From: Cheilinus undulatus
Taxonomy: Eukaryota > Chordata > Actinopteri > Labriformes > Labridae
NCBI RefSeq assembly: GCF_018320785.1
Contig: NC_054866.1
Location: 8,710,487-8,774,486 of the forward strand
Length of the DNA stretch: 64,000 bases
Direction of reading: 5' to 3'
Made by a program: the position numbers and the translations under genes. The stretch's first letter is position 1. Each line of letters opens with the position of its first letter. This document shows, piece by piece, positions 37,969 to 52,515 of the stretch. A model generated the notes under the pieces. It was not told the origin of the DNA and ran no database searches. It worked only from the letters and a program-made list of their open reading frames with translations.

Positions 37969-40900
37969 GTAATTCAGCACCAATTCAAAATATTTAATAC
38001 AGAAAAATCTTATTTATAGCTAAATGATAATGCACAGTACATGTCACAGTTGTCAGAATAATGATAAACTTTAATATAATTCTGGTGAAAATCTAATGAT
38101 GTTGGAACCTGCTTGATACAGAGGCTAAAAGAGAACTCCTGGACACTCAGTGTTGGAATGTGTTAATTTAAAAAGTTAATCAAATTAATCACATCACTAT
38201 GCTGTGATCACAGCATTTTTTAAAATAGTTTTAGTATCTTTTTATGTTTAAAGATTTTTAAAGATTGTTATTGTGGGGGTTTTTCTTACTTTTAATTCTA
38301 TGTACAGCACATTGAATGGCTGATCTGAGTCCTTATCGATACCACTATCGATACTTTCTATAGTTTGGTGGAAAGACAAAACAAGGACAAATATTTGAAC
38401 TACAAGTGGTCTTAGCAGAGTATTGCTTTGGTGTAAAGACAGTTCATCACTGCAGCATGTGCCACAATTTTGGTTTTATCTTGACTAACATCCGTCAGCT
38501 TTTTAAAGAGAGAACTGCCATTAAGCAGACCTGGATCTGTCTCCTCACTCATCACTGCTGGCTGTGTCTGACCTGTCTGTCATCTCTTCATCCCCAGGCA
38601 CATAAACATCCGCACTGGAAGACTACAGGAGCAAGTTGTGGTCAAACATAGTCATATGATTAAATTGCATTATTATTTTCTTAACGTGTTAAGGTTTCAA
38701 TATTAATCACAAGCATTAATGTGTTAATGTAAGCAGCCCAATATTAGGGCTGTCAAAGTTAACGCGTTAATATCGTGTCAACTCAGATTTCTTTTAACGC
38801 CACTAATTTTTTTGTTGCATGATTAACGCATGTGCGTTCTGTGTGACCCTCAACCCATCCTGTAGTTTACCAGATCGGGAAGTGGCGCCGTCGTGATGCA
38901 GTGCAAGTAAGCAGAAATGGATACAGGACAGAGACTTTTAAATGGCAGGTTCAGTTTAAGATCATGTCAGATCGAGCAGAGGCTCCTACTGTGGACATGA
39001 ACTGAGTTACCAGGAGTTCGTAGAATCGTAAATAGCCCGTACCATTCGCTGGCAGAGCACACCGCCAATGCAGAGAGCCGCCCCCCCTAGCCATGCTGGA
39101 TTGTTTACAACCAATAGACTCACTATCTGGCATACCGGTCATTTCCTGGTGGGCCGACACACTTTTTGGCCAGTTTGATTTATTCATTTATCTAGTTCTG
39201 TTTTGTACCTGCTCCATAGTGGTGATGCCCCTTTATATCGACTATTGACTGGTCCAATCACTTCTCCTAAAGGTCTGTATATCCCCTCTCCCATCCCCAT
39301 GCAGCTCCTGCTTGAAAGTGAAAGTATTCTGAGAAAACGAACCAAACGCGCTTAAATGTTCGACTGGGACTGTAAATAAATGCCAAATTCAAAAAACAGA
39401 CAATCAAGATGCCATCAAAGACTCTGCAGTCTCTATTGGAGACGGTCAGATGCAGATTAATATAAAGCTACATCATGAGGAGGAGGAGGAGGAGGGGACA
39501 GATCAGCAGAGTATGACAGGAGCAGAGGTGTTGCAGGTGAGCCTGAGAGTGAAGAAGCTCTGTAGAGTATCATAATATAAGCTAACAAGCATTATTAGAC
39601 TGTGGGTCTCCTTTATTTATGAATAAAAAATGTTTGAGATTAAATCTGTAGCTCTTCTATGATCTGAAGAATGAAAAGATGGTTAGTTCCTCTTACTACA
39701 CCATAAAGGTTCTCCACTGAGACTTCTTTTACTTTTACATTCCAGTGAATTTACTGGACTGATGACAGTAATTTCTTACTGTCAGCATTTATTTTACATT
39801 TGGGCGTTTTTTAAATTTGAAAATAAAAAAGATGATAAATAATAACAGACATTTTTTAAGTAATTACTTGCTTTTTCCCATGAGTAGGGCAGATGTGTCC
39901 ACCTTACTCACCTCTGACCACATCAGAACAGTGAAACACCATTAGTTGTGTCTGTCTTATTGGTGAGCTCTCAGCAGAGACTTGACTTCTCCCAGTAATC
40001 TGTAATGTAATTCTCTAAGTATATTTAGTCTCTCAGTGATCTGTAGTGTAATTCTCTAACTGTATTTAGTCTCTCAGTAATCTGTAGTGTAATTCTCTAA
40101 CTGTATTTAGTCTCTCAGTAATCTGTAGTGTAATTCTCTAACTGTATTTAGTCTCTCAGTAATCTGTAGTGTAATTCTCTAACTATATTTAGTCTCTCAG
40201 TAATCTGTAGTGTAATTCTCTAACTGTATTTAGTCTCTCAGTGATCTGTAGTGTAATTCTCTAACTATATTTAGTCTCTCAGTGATCTGTAGTGTAATTC
40301 TCTAACTATATTTAGTCTCTCAGTGATCTGTAGTGTAATTCTCTAACTGTATTTAGTCTCTCAGTGATCTGTAGTGTAATTCTCTAACTATATTTAGTCT
40401 CTCAGTGATCTGTAGTGTAATTCTCTAACTATATTTAGTCTCTCAGTGATCTGTAGTGTAATTCTCTAACTGTATTTAGTCTCTCAGTAATCTGTAGTGT
40501 AATTCTCTAACTGTATTTAGTCTCTCAGTAATCTGTAGTGTAATTCTCTAACTGTATTAGTCTCTCAGTAATCTGTAGTGTAATTCTCTAACTGTATTTA
40601 GTCTCTCAGTGATCTGTAGTGTAATTCTCTAACTATATTTAGTCTCTCAGTGATCTGTAGTGTAATTCTCTAACTGTATTTAGTCTCAGTGATCTGTAGT
40701 GTAATCCTCTAACTGTATTTAGTCTCTCAGTGATCTGTAGTGTAATTCTCTAACTGTATTTAGTCTCTCAGTAATCTGTAGTGTAATTCTCTAACTGTAT
40801 TAGTCTCTCAGTAATCTGTAGTGTAATTCTCTAACTGTATTTAGTCTCTCAGTGATCTGTAGTGTAATTCTCTAACTATATTTAGTCTCTCAGTGATCTG

Positions 40901-43900
40901 TAGTGTAATTCTCTAACTGTATTTAGTCTCTCAGTGATCTGTAGTGTAATTCTCTAACTGTATTTAGTCTCAGTGATCTGTAGTGTAATTCTCTAACTGT
41001 ATTTAGTCTCAGTGATCTGTAGTGTAATTCTCTAACTGTATTTAGTCTCAGTGATCTGTAGTGTAATTCTCTAACTGTATTTAGTCTCAGTGATCTGTAG
41101 TGTAATTCTCTAACTGTATTTAGTCTCAGTGATCTGTAGTGTAATTCTCTAACTGTATTTAGTCTCAGTGATCTGTAGTGTAATTCTCTAACTGTATTTA
41201 GTCTCAGTGATCTGTAGACTAATTATCTAACTGTATTTAGTCTCAGTGATCTGTAGTGTAATTCTCTAACTGTATTTAGTCTCAGTGATCTGTAGTGTAA
41301 TTCTCTAACTGTATTAGTCTCTCAGTGATCTGTAGTGTAATTCTCTAACTGTATTAGTCTCTCAGTAATCTGTAGTGTAATTCTCTAACTGTATTAGTCT
41401 CTCAGTGATCTGTAGTGTAATTCTCTAACTGTATTTAGTCTCTCAGTAATCTGTAGTGTAATTCTCTAACTGTATTTAGTCTCTCAGTAATCTGTAGTGT
41501 AATTCTCTAACTGTATTAGTCTCTCAGTAATCTGTAATGTAATTCTCTAACTGTATTAGTCTCTCAGTGATCTGTAGTGTAATTCTCTAACTGTATTTAG
41601 TCTATCAGTAATCTGTAGTGTAATTCTCTAACTGTATTAGTCTCTCAGTGATCTGTAGTGTAATTCTCTAACTGTATTAGTCTCTCAGTAATCTGTAGTG
41701 TAATTCTCTAACTGTATTTAGTCTCTCAGTAATCTGTAGTGTAATTCTCTAACTGTATTAGTCTCTCAGTGATCTGTAGTGTAATTCTCTAACTATATTT
41801 AGTCTCCCAGTAATCTGTAATGTAATTCTCTAACTGTATTAGTCTCTCAGTAATCTGTAGTGTAATTCTCTAACTATATTTAGTCTCTCAGTGATCTGTA
41901 ATGTAATTCTCTAACTGTATTAGTCTCTCAGTGATCTGTAGTGTAATTCTCTAACTGTATTAGTCTCTCAGTAATCTGTAATGTAATTCTCTAACTATAT
42001 TTAGTCTCTCAGTGATCTGTAATGTAATTCTCTAACTGTATTTAGTCTCTCAGTGATCTGTAGTGTAATTCTCTAACTATATTTAGTCTCTCAGTGATCT
42101 GTAGTGTAATTCTCTAACTATATTTAGTCTCTCAGTGATCTGTAGTGTAATTCTCTAACTATATTTAGTCTCCCAGTGATCTGTAATGTAATTCTCTAAC
42201 TATATTTAGTCTCCCAGTGATCTGTAGTGTAATTCTCTAACTATATTTAGTCTCTCAGTGATCTGTAGTGTAATTCTCTAACTATATTTAGTCTCCCAGT
42301 AATCTGTAATGTAATTCTCTAACTATATTTAGTCTCCCAGTAATCTGTAATGTAATTCTCTAACTATATTTAGTCTCCCAGTAATCTGTAGTGTAATTCT
42401 CTAACTATATTTAGTCTCCCAGTAATCTGTAATGTAATTCTCTAACTATATTTAGTCTCCCAGTAATCTGTAGTGTAATTCTCTAACTATATTTAGTCTC
42501 TCAGTGATCTGTAGTGTAATTCTCTAACTATATTTAGTCTCTCAGTAATCTGTAATGTAATTCTCTAACTATATTTAGTCTCCCAGTAATCTGTAATGTA
42601 ATTCTCTAACTATATTTAGTCTCTCAGTGATCTGTAGTGTAATTCTCTAACTATATTTAGTCTCTCAGTAATCTGTAATGTAATTCTCTAACTATATTTA
42701 GTCTCCCAGTAACCTGTAATGTAATTCTCTAACTGTATTTAGTCTCTCAGTAATCTGTAGTGTAATTCTCTAACTGTATTTAGTCTCTCAGTAATCTGTA
42801 GTGTAATTCTCTAACTGTATTAGTCTCTCAGTAATCTGTAGTGTAATTCTCTAACTGTATTTAGTCTCTCAGTAATCTGTAGTGTAATTCTCTAACTGTA
42901 TTAGTCTCTCAGTAATCTGTAGTGTAATTCTCTAACTGTATTAGTCTCTCAGTGATCTGTAGTGTAATTCTCTAACTGTATTTAGTCTCTCAGTAATCTG
43001 TAGTGTAATTCTCTAACTGTATTTAGTCTCTCAGTAATCTGTAGTGTAATTCTCTAACTGTATTAGTCTCTCAGTAATCTGTAGTGTAATTCTCTAACTG
43101 TATTTAGTCTCTCAGTAATCTGTAGTGTAATTCTCTAACTGTATTAGTCTCTCAGTGATCTGTAGTGTAATTCTCTAACTGTATTTAGTCTCAGTGATCT
43201 GTAGTGTAATTCTCTAACTGTATTTAGTCTCAGTGATCTGTAGTGTAATTCTCTAACTGTATTTAGTCTCAGTGATCTGTAGTGTAATCCTCTAACTGTA
43301 TTTAGTCTCAGTGATCTGTAGTGTAATCCTCTAACTGTATTTAGTCTCAGTGATCTGTAGACTAATTATCTAACTGTATTTAGTCTCAGTGATCTGTAGT
43401 GTAATTCTCTAACTGTATTTAGTCTCAGTGATCTGTAGTGTAATTCTCTAACTGTATTTAGTCTCAGTGATCTGTAGTGTAATTCTCTAACTGTATTTAG
43501 TCTCTCAGTGATCTGTAGTGTAATTCTCTAACTGTATTTAGTCTCAGTGATCTGTAGTGTAATTCTCTAACTGTATTTAGTCTCAGTGATCTGTAGTGTA
43601 ATTCTCTAACTGTATTTAGTCTCAGTGATCTGTAGTGTAATCCTCTAACTGTATTTAGTCTCAGTGATCTGTAGTGTAATTCTCTAACTGTATTTAGTCT
43701 CAGTGATCTGTAGTGTAATTCTCTAACTGTATTTAGTCTCAGTGATCTGTAGTGTAATTCTCTAACTGTATTTAGTCTCTCAGTAATCTGTAGTGTAATT
43801 CTCTAACTGTATTTAGTCTCTCAGTGATCTGTAGTGTAATTCTCTAACTATATTTAGTCTCTCAGTAATCTGTAATGTAATTCTCTAACTATATTTAGTC

Positions 43901-46900
43901 TCCCAGTGATCTGTAATGTAATTCTCTAACTGTATTAGTCTCTCAGTGATCTGTAGTGTAATTCTCTAACTGTATTAGTCTCTCAGTAATCTGTAGTGTA
44001 ATTCTCTAACTGTATTTAGTCTCTCAGTGATCTGTAGTGTAATTCTCTAACTATATTTAGTCTCTCAGTGATCTGTAGTGTAATTCTCTAACTGTATTTA
44101 GTCTCTCAGTAATCTGTAGTGTAATTCTCTAACTGTATTTAGTCTCTCAGTAATCTGTAGTGTAATTCTCTAACTGTATTAGTCTCTCAGTGATCTGTAG
44201 TGTAATTCTCTAACTGTATTTAGTCTCTCAGTAATCTGTAGTGTAATTCTCTAACTGTATTAGTCTCTCAGTAATCTGTAGTGTAATTCTCTAACTGTAT
44301 TAGTCTCTCAGTAATCTGTAGTGTAATTCTCTAACTGTATTAGTCTCTCAGTAATCTGTAGTGTAATTCTCTAACTGTATTTAGTCTCTCAGTAATCTGT
44401 AGTGTAATTCTCTAACTGTATTAGTCTCTCAGTGATCTGTAATGTAATTCTCTAACTATATTTAGTCTCTCAGTGATCTGTAATGTAATTCTCTAACTGT
44501 ATTTAGTCTCTCAGTGATCTGTAGTGTAATTCTCTAACTGTATTAGTCTCTCAGTAATCTGTAGTGTAATTCTCTAACTATATTTAGTCTCTCAGTGATC
44601 TGTAGTGTAATTCTCTAACTATATTTAGTCTCTCAGTGATCTGTAGTGTAATTCTCTAACTATATTTAGTCTCCCAGTAATCTGTAATGTAATTCTCTAA
44701 CTATATTTAGTCTCTCAGTGATCTGTAGTGTAATTCTCTAACTGTATTAGTCTCTCAGTGATCTGTAATGTAATTCTCTAACTGTATTAGTCTCTCAGTG
44801 ATCTGTAGTGTAATTCTCTAACTGTATTAGTCTCTCAGTGATCTGTAGTGTAATTCTCTAACTGTATTTAGTCTCTCAGTGATCTGTAGTGTAATTCTCT
44901 AACTGTATTTAGTCTCTCAGTGATCTGTAGTGTAATTCTCTAACTGTATTTAGTCTCTCAGTAATCTGTAGTGTAATTCTCTAACTGTATTAGTCTCTCA
45001 GTGATCTGTAGTGTAATTCTCTAACTGTATTTAGTCTCTCAGTGATCTGTAGTGTAATTCTCTAACTGTATTTAGTCTCTCAGTGATCTGTAGTGTAATT
45101 CTCTAACTATATTTAGTCTCTCAGTGATCTGTAGTGTAATTCTCTAACTATATTTAGTCTCTCAGTAATCTGTAATGTAATTCTCTAACTATATTTAGTC
45201 TCCCAGTAATCTGTAATGTAATTCTCTAACTATATTTAGTCTCTCAGTGATCTGTAGTGTAATTCTCTAACTGTATTTAGTCTCTCAGTGATCTGTAGTG
45301 TAATTCTCTAACTGTATTAGTCTCTCAGTGATCTGTAGTGTAATTCTCTAACTATATTTAGTCTCTCAGTGATCTGTAGTGTAATTCTCTAACTGTATTT
45401 AGTCTCTCAGTGATCTGTAATGTAATTCTCTAATATTTAGTCTCCCAGTAATCTGTAGTGTAATTCTCTAACTGTATTTAGTCTCTCAGTGATCTGTAGT
45501 GTAATTCTCTAACTATATTTAGTCTCTCAGTAATCTGTAATGTAATTCTCTAACTATATTTAGTCTCCCAGTAATCTGTAATGTAATTCTCTAACTATAT
45601 TTAGTCTCTCAGTGATCTGTAGTGTAATTCTCTAACTATATTTAGTCTCTCAGTAATCTGTAATGTAATTCTCTAACTATATTTAGTCTCCCAGTAATCT
45701 GTAATGTAATTCTCTAACTATATTTAGTCTCTCAGTGATCTGTAGTGTAATTCTCTAACTATATTTAGTCTCCCAGTAATCTGTAATGTAATTCTCTAAC
45801 TGTATTAGTCTCTCAGTAATCTGTAGTGTAATTCTCTAACTGTATTTAGTCTCTCAGTAATCTGTAGTGTAATTCTCTAACTGTATTAGTCTCTCAGTAA
45901 TCTGTAATGTAATTCTCTAACTGTATTAGTCTCTCAGTAATCTGTAGTGTAATTCTCTAACTGTATTTAGTCTCTCAGTAATCTGTAATGTAATTCTCTA
46001 ACTATATTTAGTCTCTTAGTGATCTGTAGTGTAATTCTCTAACTATATTTAGTCTCTCAGTAATCTGTAATGTAATTCTCTAACTATATTTAGTCTCCCA
46101 GTAATCTGTAATGTAATTCTCTAACTGTATTAGTCTCTCAGTAATCTGTAGTGTAATTCTCTAACTGTATTAGTCTCTCAGTAATCTGTAGTGTAATTCT
46201 CTAACTATATTTAGTCTCTCAGTGATCTGTAATGTAATTCTCTAACTGTATTAGTCTCTCAGTAATCTGTAGTGTAATTCTCTAACTGTATTAGTCTCTC
46301 AGTGATCTGTAGTGTAATTCTCTAACTGTATTTAGTCTCTCAGTGATCTGTAGTGTAATTCTCTAACTGTATTAGTCTCTCAGTGATCTGTAATGTAATT
46401 CTCTAACTGTATTAGTCTCTCAGTGATCTGTAGTGTAATTCTCTAACTGTATTAGTCTCTCAGTGATCTGTAGTGTAATTCTCTAACTGTATTTAGTCTC
46501 AGTGATCTGTATTGTTATTCTCTAACTGTATTTAGTCTCTCAGTGATCTGTAGTGTAATTCTCTAACTGTATTTAGTCTCTCAGTAATCTGTAGTGTAAT
46601 TCTCTAACTGTATTAGTCTCTCAGTGATCTGTAGTGTAATTCTCTAACTGTATTTAGTCTCTCAGTGATCTGTAGTGTAATTCTCTAACTGTATTAGTCT
46701 CTCAGTGATCTGTAGTGTAATTCTCTAACTGTATTTAGTCTCTCTTAGTGATCTGTAGTGTAATTCTCTAACTGTATTAGTCTCTCAGTGATCTGTAGTG
46801 TAATTCTCTAACTGTATTAGTCTCTCAGTGATCTGTAGTGTAATTCTCTAACTATATTTAGTCTCTCAGTGATCTGTAGTGTAATTCTCTAACTGTATTT

Positions 46901-47694
46901 AGTCTCTCAGTGATCTGTAGTGTAATTCTCTAACTGTATTAGTCTCTCAGTGATCTGTAGTGTAATTCTCTAACTATATTTAGTCTCTCAGTGATCTGTA
47001 GTGTAATTCTCTAACTGTATTAGTCTCTCAGTGATCTGTAATGTAATTCTCTAACTGTATTTAGTCTCTCAGTGATCTGTAGTGTAATTCTCTAACTGTA
47101 TTTAGTCTCTCTTTTTTTGTATCATCCTGTTGTGAGTCCTCTTGTTGTAAAGGGATGATTGTGAGCCTTTATTTCCCCCATGTGAGGTTGAAATTCTCTG
47201 CTTTAAGTGTGAAGGTTCAGGAATGATCTTTGAGTGATTTAAACTTGACCGACCATGCTCTTTATGTCCATGTGTGATTTTTAGATTGTTCTGTGCTAAG
47301 CTGCTGAGAACAACGGAGGAGTTAACTTCTAGAAGTGTGAAGTTTGACTCTACACTGTGGTATCATTCAGTAATGTTACATCTGTTTCTCTTGGGCTTGA
47401 GTTTACCATGTTATGCTCTCAGCATATTTTTGGAGCATTCACTATCTTTGAACTTAGTCAAGAGAATTTTCTGGATATTATCAGTTGTTTTGGGTTGTTG
47501 GCCTTACCAAACATTTGTATAAAGAAAGCATTTTTGTCTACTTGTGTTGTTAAGAATATTTCAATCTTGAAATATAGTCCTGTATGGTACATTTAGAACA
47601 GATAATAAAGTGTGATTAATTTGTGAATAATCTCAAGTTAACTATGAAATTTGTGAAATTAATCGTGATTAAAAATTTTGATCCATTGACACCC

Positions 47695-47756
<62 letters not shown>

Positions 47757-50700
47757 GCCTGGCCAAAAAAAAAAACAACAACAAAAGTCCCCACCTGGAT
47801 TTAACTAAGCAAATAGGTACGAGCCTCCTATTGGATAATTACTGCATGGGTGATTATCCAATAGGAACAAGTTATTTAACCCCAGCTGATGCAATGAGTA
47901 ACTTCTCATTTCTTAAACAACCATGGCGAAAGACATCCTGTGGTCGTGGAAAAGATGTTAGTCTGTTTAAGAAGGGTCAAATCATTGGCATGCAAAAAAG
48001 GCTTCAGTTTGCTAGGGAGTATAAAGATTGGACTTTGGAGGAATGGAAGAAGGTCATGAGGTCTGATGAGTCCAGATTTACCCTGTTCCAGAGTGATGGG
48101 CACATCAGGGTAAGAAGAGAGGCAGGTGAAGTGATGCACCCATCATGCCTAGTGCCTACTGTACAAGCCTGTGGGGACAGTGCTGTGATCTGGGGTTGCT
48201 GCAGTTGGTCAGGTCTAGGTTCAGCAACATTATGTGCCCAAAGAATGAGGTCAGCTGACTACCTGAATATACTGAATGACCAGGTTATTCCATCAATGGA
48301 TTTTTTTTCTACCCTAATGGCACGGGCATATTCCAAGACGACAATGCCAGGATTCATCAGGCTCAAATTGTGAAAGAGTGGTTCAGGGAACATGAGATAT
48401 CATTTTCACACATGGATTGGCCACCACAGAGTCCAGACCTTAACCCCATTGAGAATCTTTGGGATGTGCTGGAGAAGGCTTTGTGCAGTGGTCAGACTCT
48501 CCCATCATCAATACAAGATCTTGGTGAAAAATTAATGCAACACTGGATGGAAATAAATCTTGTGACATTGCAGAAGCTTATCGAAACAATGCCACAGCGG
48601 ATGCGTGCTGTAATCAAAGCTAAAGGTGGTCCAACGAAATATTAGAGTGTGTGACCTTTTTTGGTAGCAACTTTTTTTTTTTGGCCAGGCAGTGTGTGTA
48701 TGTATGTATATATATATATATATATACGGTGCTTAACAAATTTATTAGACCACCCTAACCCTAACCAAAGTAAGGTTTATGCCACAGCTGCCCTAAATTA
48801 ACAGCATTGGTAATTACCAAAATCATTTTTTATGTTTCTGCAATGGTTAATACACCAATATGTAGAAGCTTTTTAACCAAAATGATATTTTTAATGCTAA
48901 AATAGAATTATTATTGTTATCCATGAATTTTCACATTTGCGGATTTACAAAAAAACTGAAAAAAATAGTAAAGCACATTAATATTTCTTGATTAATATGT
49001 CAAATTATAGTTATTTACTTGAATTCCTGAAGAGAAAGAGTTTTAGTGGTTGAATGTTATGCTTGATTCATTTCTGACTTCTCAGACAAGCCCAGTGAGC
49101 CGGCTCAACATTGGGTTTAAAAAGGTTAATTCAGTTTGAAATCCCTCATTCCTATTCAAAATGGTAAAACGTGGAGAGCTCACTGACAATGAAAGAGTCC
49201 ACATTAAAGCACTTCATGATGCTGGATGGTCTCTGAGACAAATATGACAGGTGGTCTAATAAATCTGTTAAGTCAGGAAATTTGTGTTTGGTACATTATT
49301 TCTTTGTTGTAACGATGCTTCTTGGTAATAAATCTTATTAAGTTGGAAAGCCTGTTTATTTTCCTTTTAATTGGTACCACATTTGTAAGGAACATTTATT
49401 TGTGGGATGAGCAGCAGAGCTGAGTATGTGGGTTGCACCCATGAAAAATTTGCCAAATCTTCTCTGTCATTGATAATGAAAACAGTCAAATTAAAAGAGC
49501 TCCAGACATTACATTTTCTCCTTTCATAATTGAAGTCCATACAGTCTTTCTATGGCCTTAAGGTACAACAACAAAGAAAAGGAATTAAGATTTTCTCCGG
49601 AAATTATTTGGCAAAATGTGTAGAATTGTTTTTTAACTTTGACTTTAAAAAAATCTCCCACTATTATGCTCTGACCTTGAGGTGACTGGTGCGTTGAACA
49701 ATGAAACACTTCCGGTGATGAAGAGACCGAGGTGTGGTCTGCTAGTTGTCCGCCGATACGTATTCTATGATGGAAGACCCAAATGGGGGAAAAAGCTGAT
49801 TACATACAGGTAACTGAATGTAACATAATCTGGCAACATGTGAATATTCTTTACATTTTACTAGCATAATTTGATTTTCTTTCCCTGATGCATGACCAAA
49901 AGACAATCAGAACATTTGCAGGCAGAGTAAGGATGAGCTATGGTGATAGTTTAATTAAACAACCTCCCATTAGTATACTGTATGTGCACAGTGGGAGAAT
50001 CAATGTATGGACAGGGGGATGTTCCTGCAGAGAAAAATCAATGTGTCAGTACTTTTTCATGACCAGAAAATAAAATCCTTTATCTACTCCTACAAGTTCC
50101 ACATGTCAGCGTTGATAAAAACACGACTGTATGTCTGACCTTTAAATGCGTTGACTCTTCTGTCCTTCTAAAGCTTACTTTACGGCCCATAATCTACCTC
50201 TGCTGCATTATAGGGTCAGTGACGAATAAGGTTTTAAAAAAGTGGAAAAATTTAAATGAGTTAGAAAATGTAAATGTAAGCTCCTTTTAACTTTAGTTGA
50301 ATGTTATGTATATATTTAAAAAAGTTTTGTTTTCTTAAAATGAAATTTATGCATTTTTATTGCAATAGTTATGCAAAACTTTGGCTTCATTTGTAAATTG
50401 GTAGAATTTTTTCCTCTCATATCTTGATTATATCACATTTTATTAAAAAACAAACTGAAAACAGGTACCACTTTAATTCATAAATGTGATCTAACAAGGC
50501 AAAAGGCAAATATTAAACATAAATCTTTTTTATATTGCTTGTAATTGGGATGAAGTAAACATCTGTTGAGTATTTTAACATAAAATTGTTTGATTATGTT
50601 GAATTAAAAACCCACAAATGCAACAGGTCCACCAGACCCACCAACACTGGCTGAACAACAAAAATATGAACACCACACAAGGGTAACGCATGCAGGTTCA

Positions 50701-52478
50701 AGAAGTCTGTTGGCTTAGCCCGTTCTGTCCACCTGCATGCAGGGGTATTGCGTTGGATGATTCATTGTTGTTATTATTGGTCGTGGATATACCTTCTCTC
50801 AAGGCTGAGGCTCACACGTTATGAAAATGAATAAATGACTGAAGTCATCTGCTCCACTGCTGACACATTCTGCCTTCCTTGCTCACACTGCACTCTTGTA
50901 GACATTCATGTAGAACTTCTTAACTCTCCAGTCTGCTTAACACTCTGTTGGTCACCTGAAGTACAGGCACCTGATGGCACAATCCTGACAGAGGAGTCAG
51001 CTGCAATAGAAGGAACAATGGTCTGACTACTTTGAGGAGTGTACAGGGCAGATCTTCTCAGGTGTGAGCTGAAAATGGATGCAGTAATAGGTGCAGTAAG
51101 GGTGGAACCACTTGTAAACTGTGGTCCACCAACTTTTGGGGAGACTGAACAAGCTGAAGTCCGGGAAAGCAGCAGTGGGTTCCAGGCTGAGATGCTCAAG
51201 GCAGGTGTTGAACCTCCCTCCATGTTCTCATCTGCCCTGTATGGAGAAGAGGCATCATCCCTACTGACTGGAGCAGGGGCATTGTTGTTCCAGTCCTGAA
51301 GGGAAAGGATGATGTGTGAGGGTCTAACAACTGCAGGGGTAGTCTCACAGTCCCGGGTAAGGTCCTTGAACTGATTCTGCTAAACAGGACCAGCTGCTCC
51401 AACACCAGCGGCCTGAACAGTCAGGCTTAACACCGAATAAGTCTACGGTGGAACACATCCTGGCAAACGTCACTGAGCACTTTCGGGGATTCAACAAAGT
51501 TGCTTGCAGCCTATGTTGACTTCCAGAGATGCCCTCTAGAGGATTCTGGAGCTTCATGTGATCCCACATTCGCTCTTTCAGCTGATGTTTTCCTTACACT
51601 CTGGTACAGAGAACGCTGTGAAGTATGGGGGCTGCACCTCTGATGTCTTCCTAGCTGATCCTGGGGTTAGGCAAGGGCCCCTACACTCATCAGTACATGT
51701 ACAGTGCCGTGAAAAAGTATTTGCCCCTTTCCAATTCCTTATTTTTTTTTTTTTTTTTTTTTTTGCATATTTATCACACTTTAATGTTTTGGATCATCTC
51801 ACAGAGACAACCCAAGTAAATAAAAAGGCATTTCTAAATTATGATATTATGTATTAAAGGGGACATATTATGCAAAAATCACTTTTTCACTTTTTCAGAA
51901 CAGAAGCATAGAGAATCACACAAACCCTGTGTGTAATAACAGCACGTAATTGGAACAGCTGATTCAATGAAAGCAAACAGAGCTTTTAAATTTACATTTC
52001 ACCATGATGCTGTTGTTGTTTAACCTGAAACCTTCAATACTAAGTGGTTGGGAAAGGGCAGAGGATTTGAAAAAAAAACTCTGAGTGTGATTGAATGAAC
52101 GTCTGTCACATTTACGGGAAAATCAGAGTAACAAAACACGTGTCGTAGCCGCCACCAAGGTGCGTGTGCGCAGCCACTGAGGAATAACGCGAAACATGGC
52201 GACTGTAGACATGTCGGTACACAACTTTTGTCATTTTTTAAAGAAATAAACTCACTGCTGTTTTTTGTTCTTCTTTAAATGGAGAAATGTCATCAAGTTC
52301 TGATAAAACTGGCGCTTTCGCTCTTATTAAATAAATAGTCTCGGCTCGAGTCCAACGCTTGCTTCCGGCGGCCATCCTGGAAAATGTGCCCGCTAGCCAC
52401 GGAATATGTGCATCATCGCGACAGGACAAGGGGACGAGCATGCGCAGAATGAACGCATACATGATGGAGGAATTATTA

Positions 52479-52515
<37 letters not shown>

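Larger units (their letters stand above)
38746..47696. mobile_element. Non-autonomous hAT-like element enclosing the minisatellite
   Basis: The left end TAGGGCTGTCAAAGTTAACG and the right end ATTAATCGTGATTAAAAATT followed by GATCCATTGACACCCCT match, inverted, the ends of fish hAT elements with ZBED-type transposases as I recall them. Flanks of the minisatellite (39361-39540 with a GAG run, and 47112-47640) are element interior. No transposase frame remains. I could not identify a clear 8-bp target duplication. Confidence 0.55.

Noticed and set aside
39987..47111. CRISPR-like array
   Set aside because: Units are contiguous without unique spacers in a vertebrate intron; it is a minisatellite.
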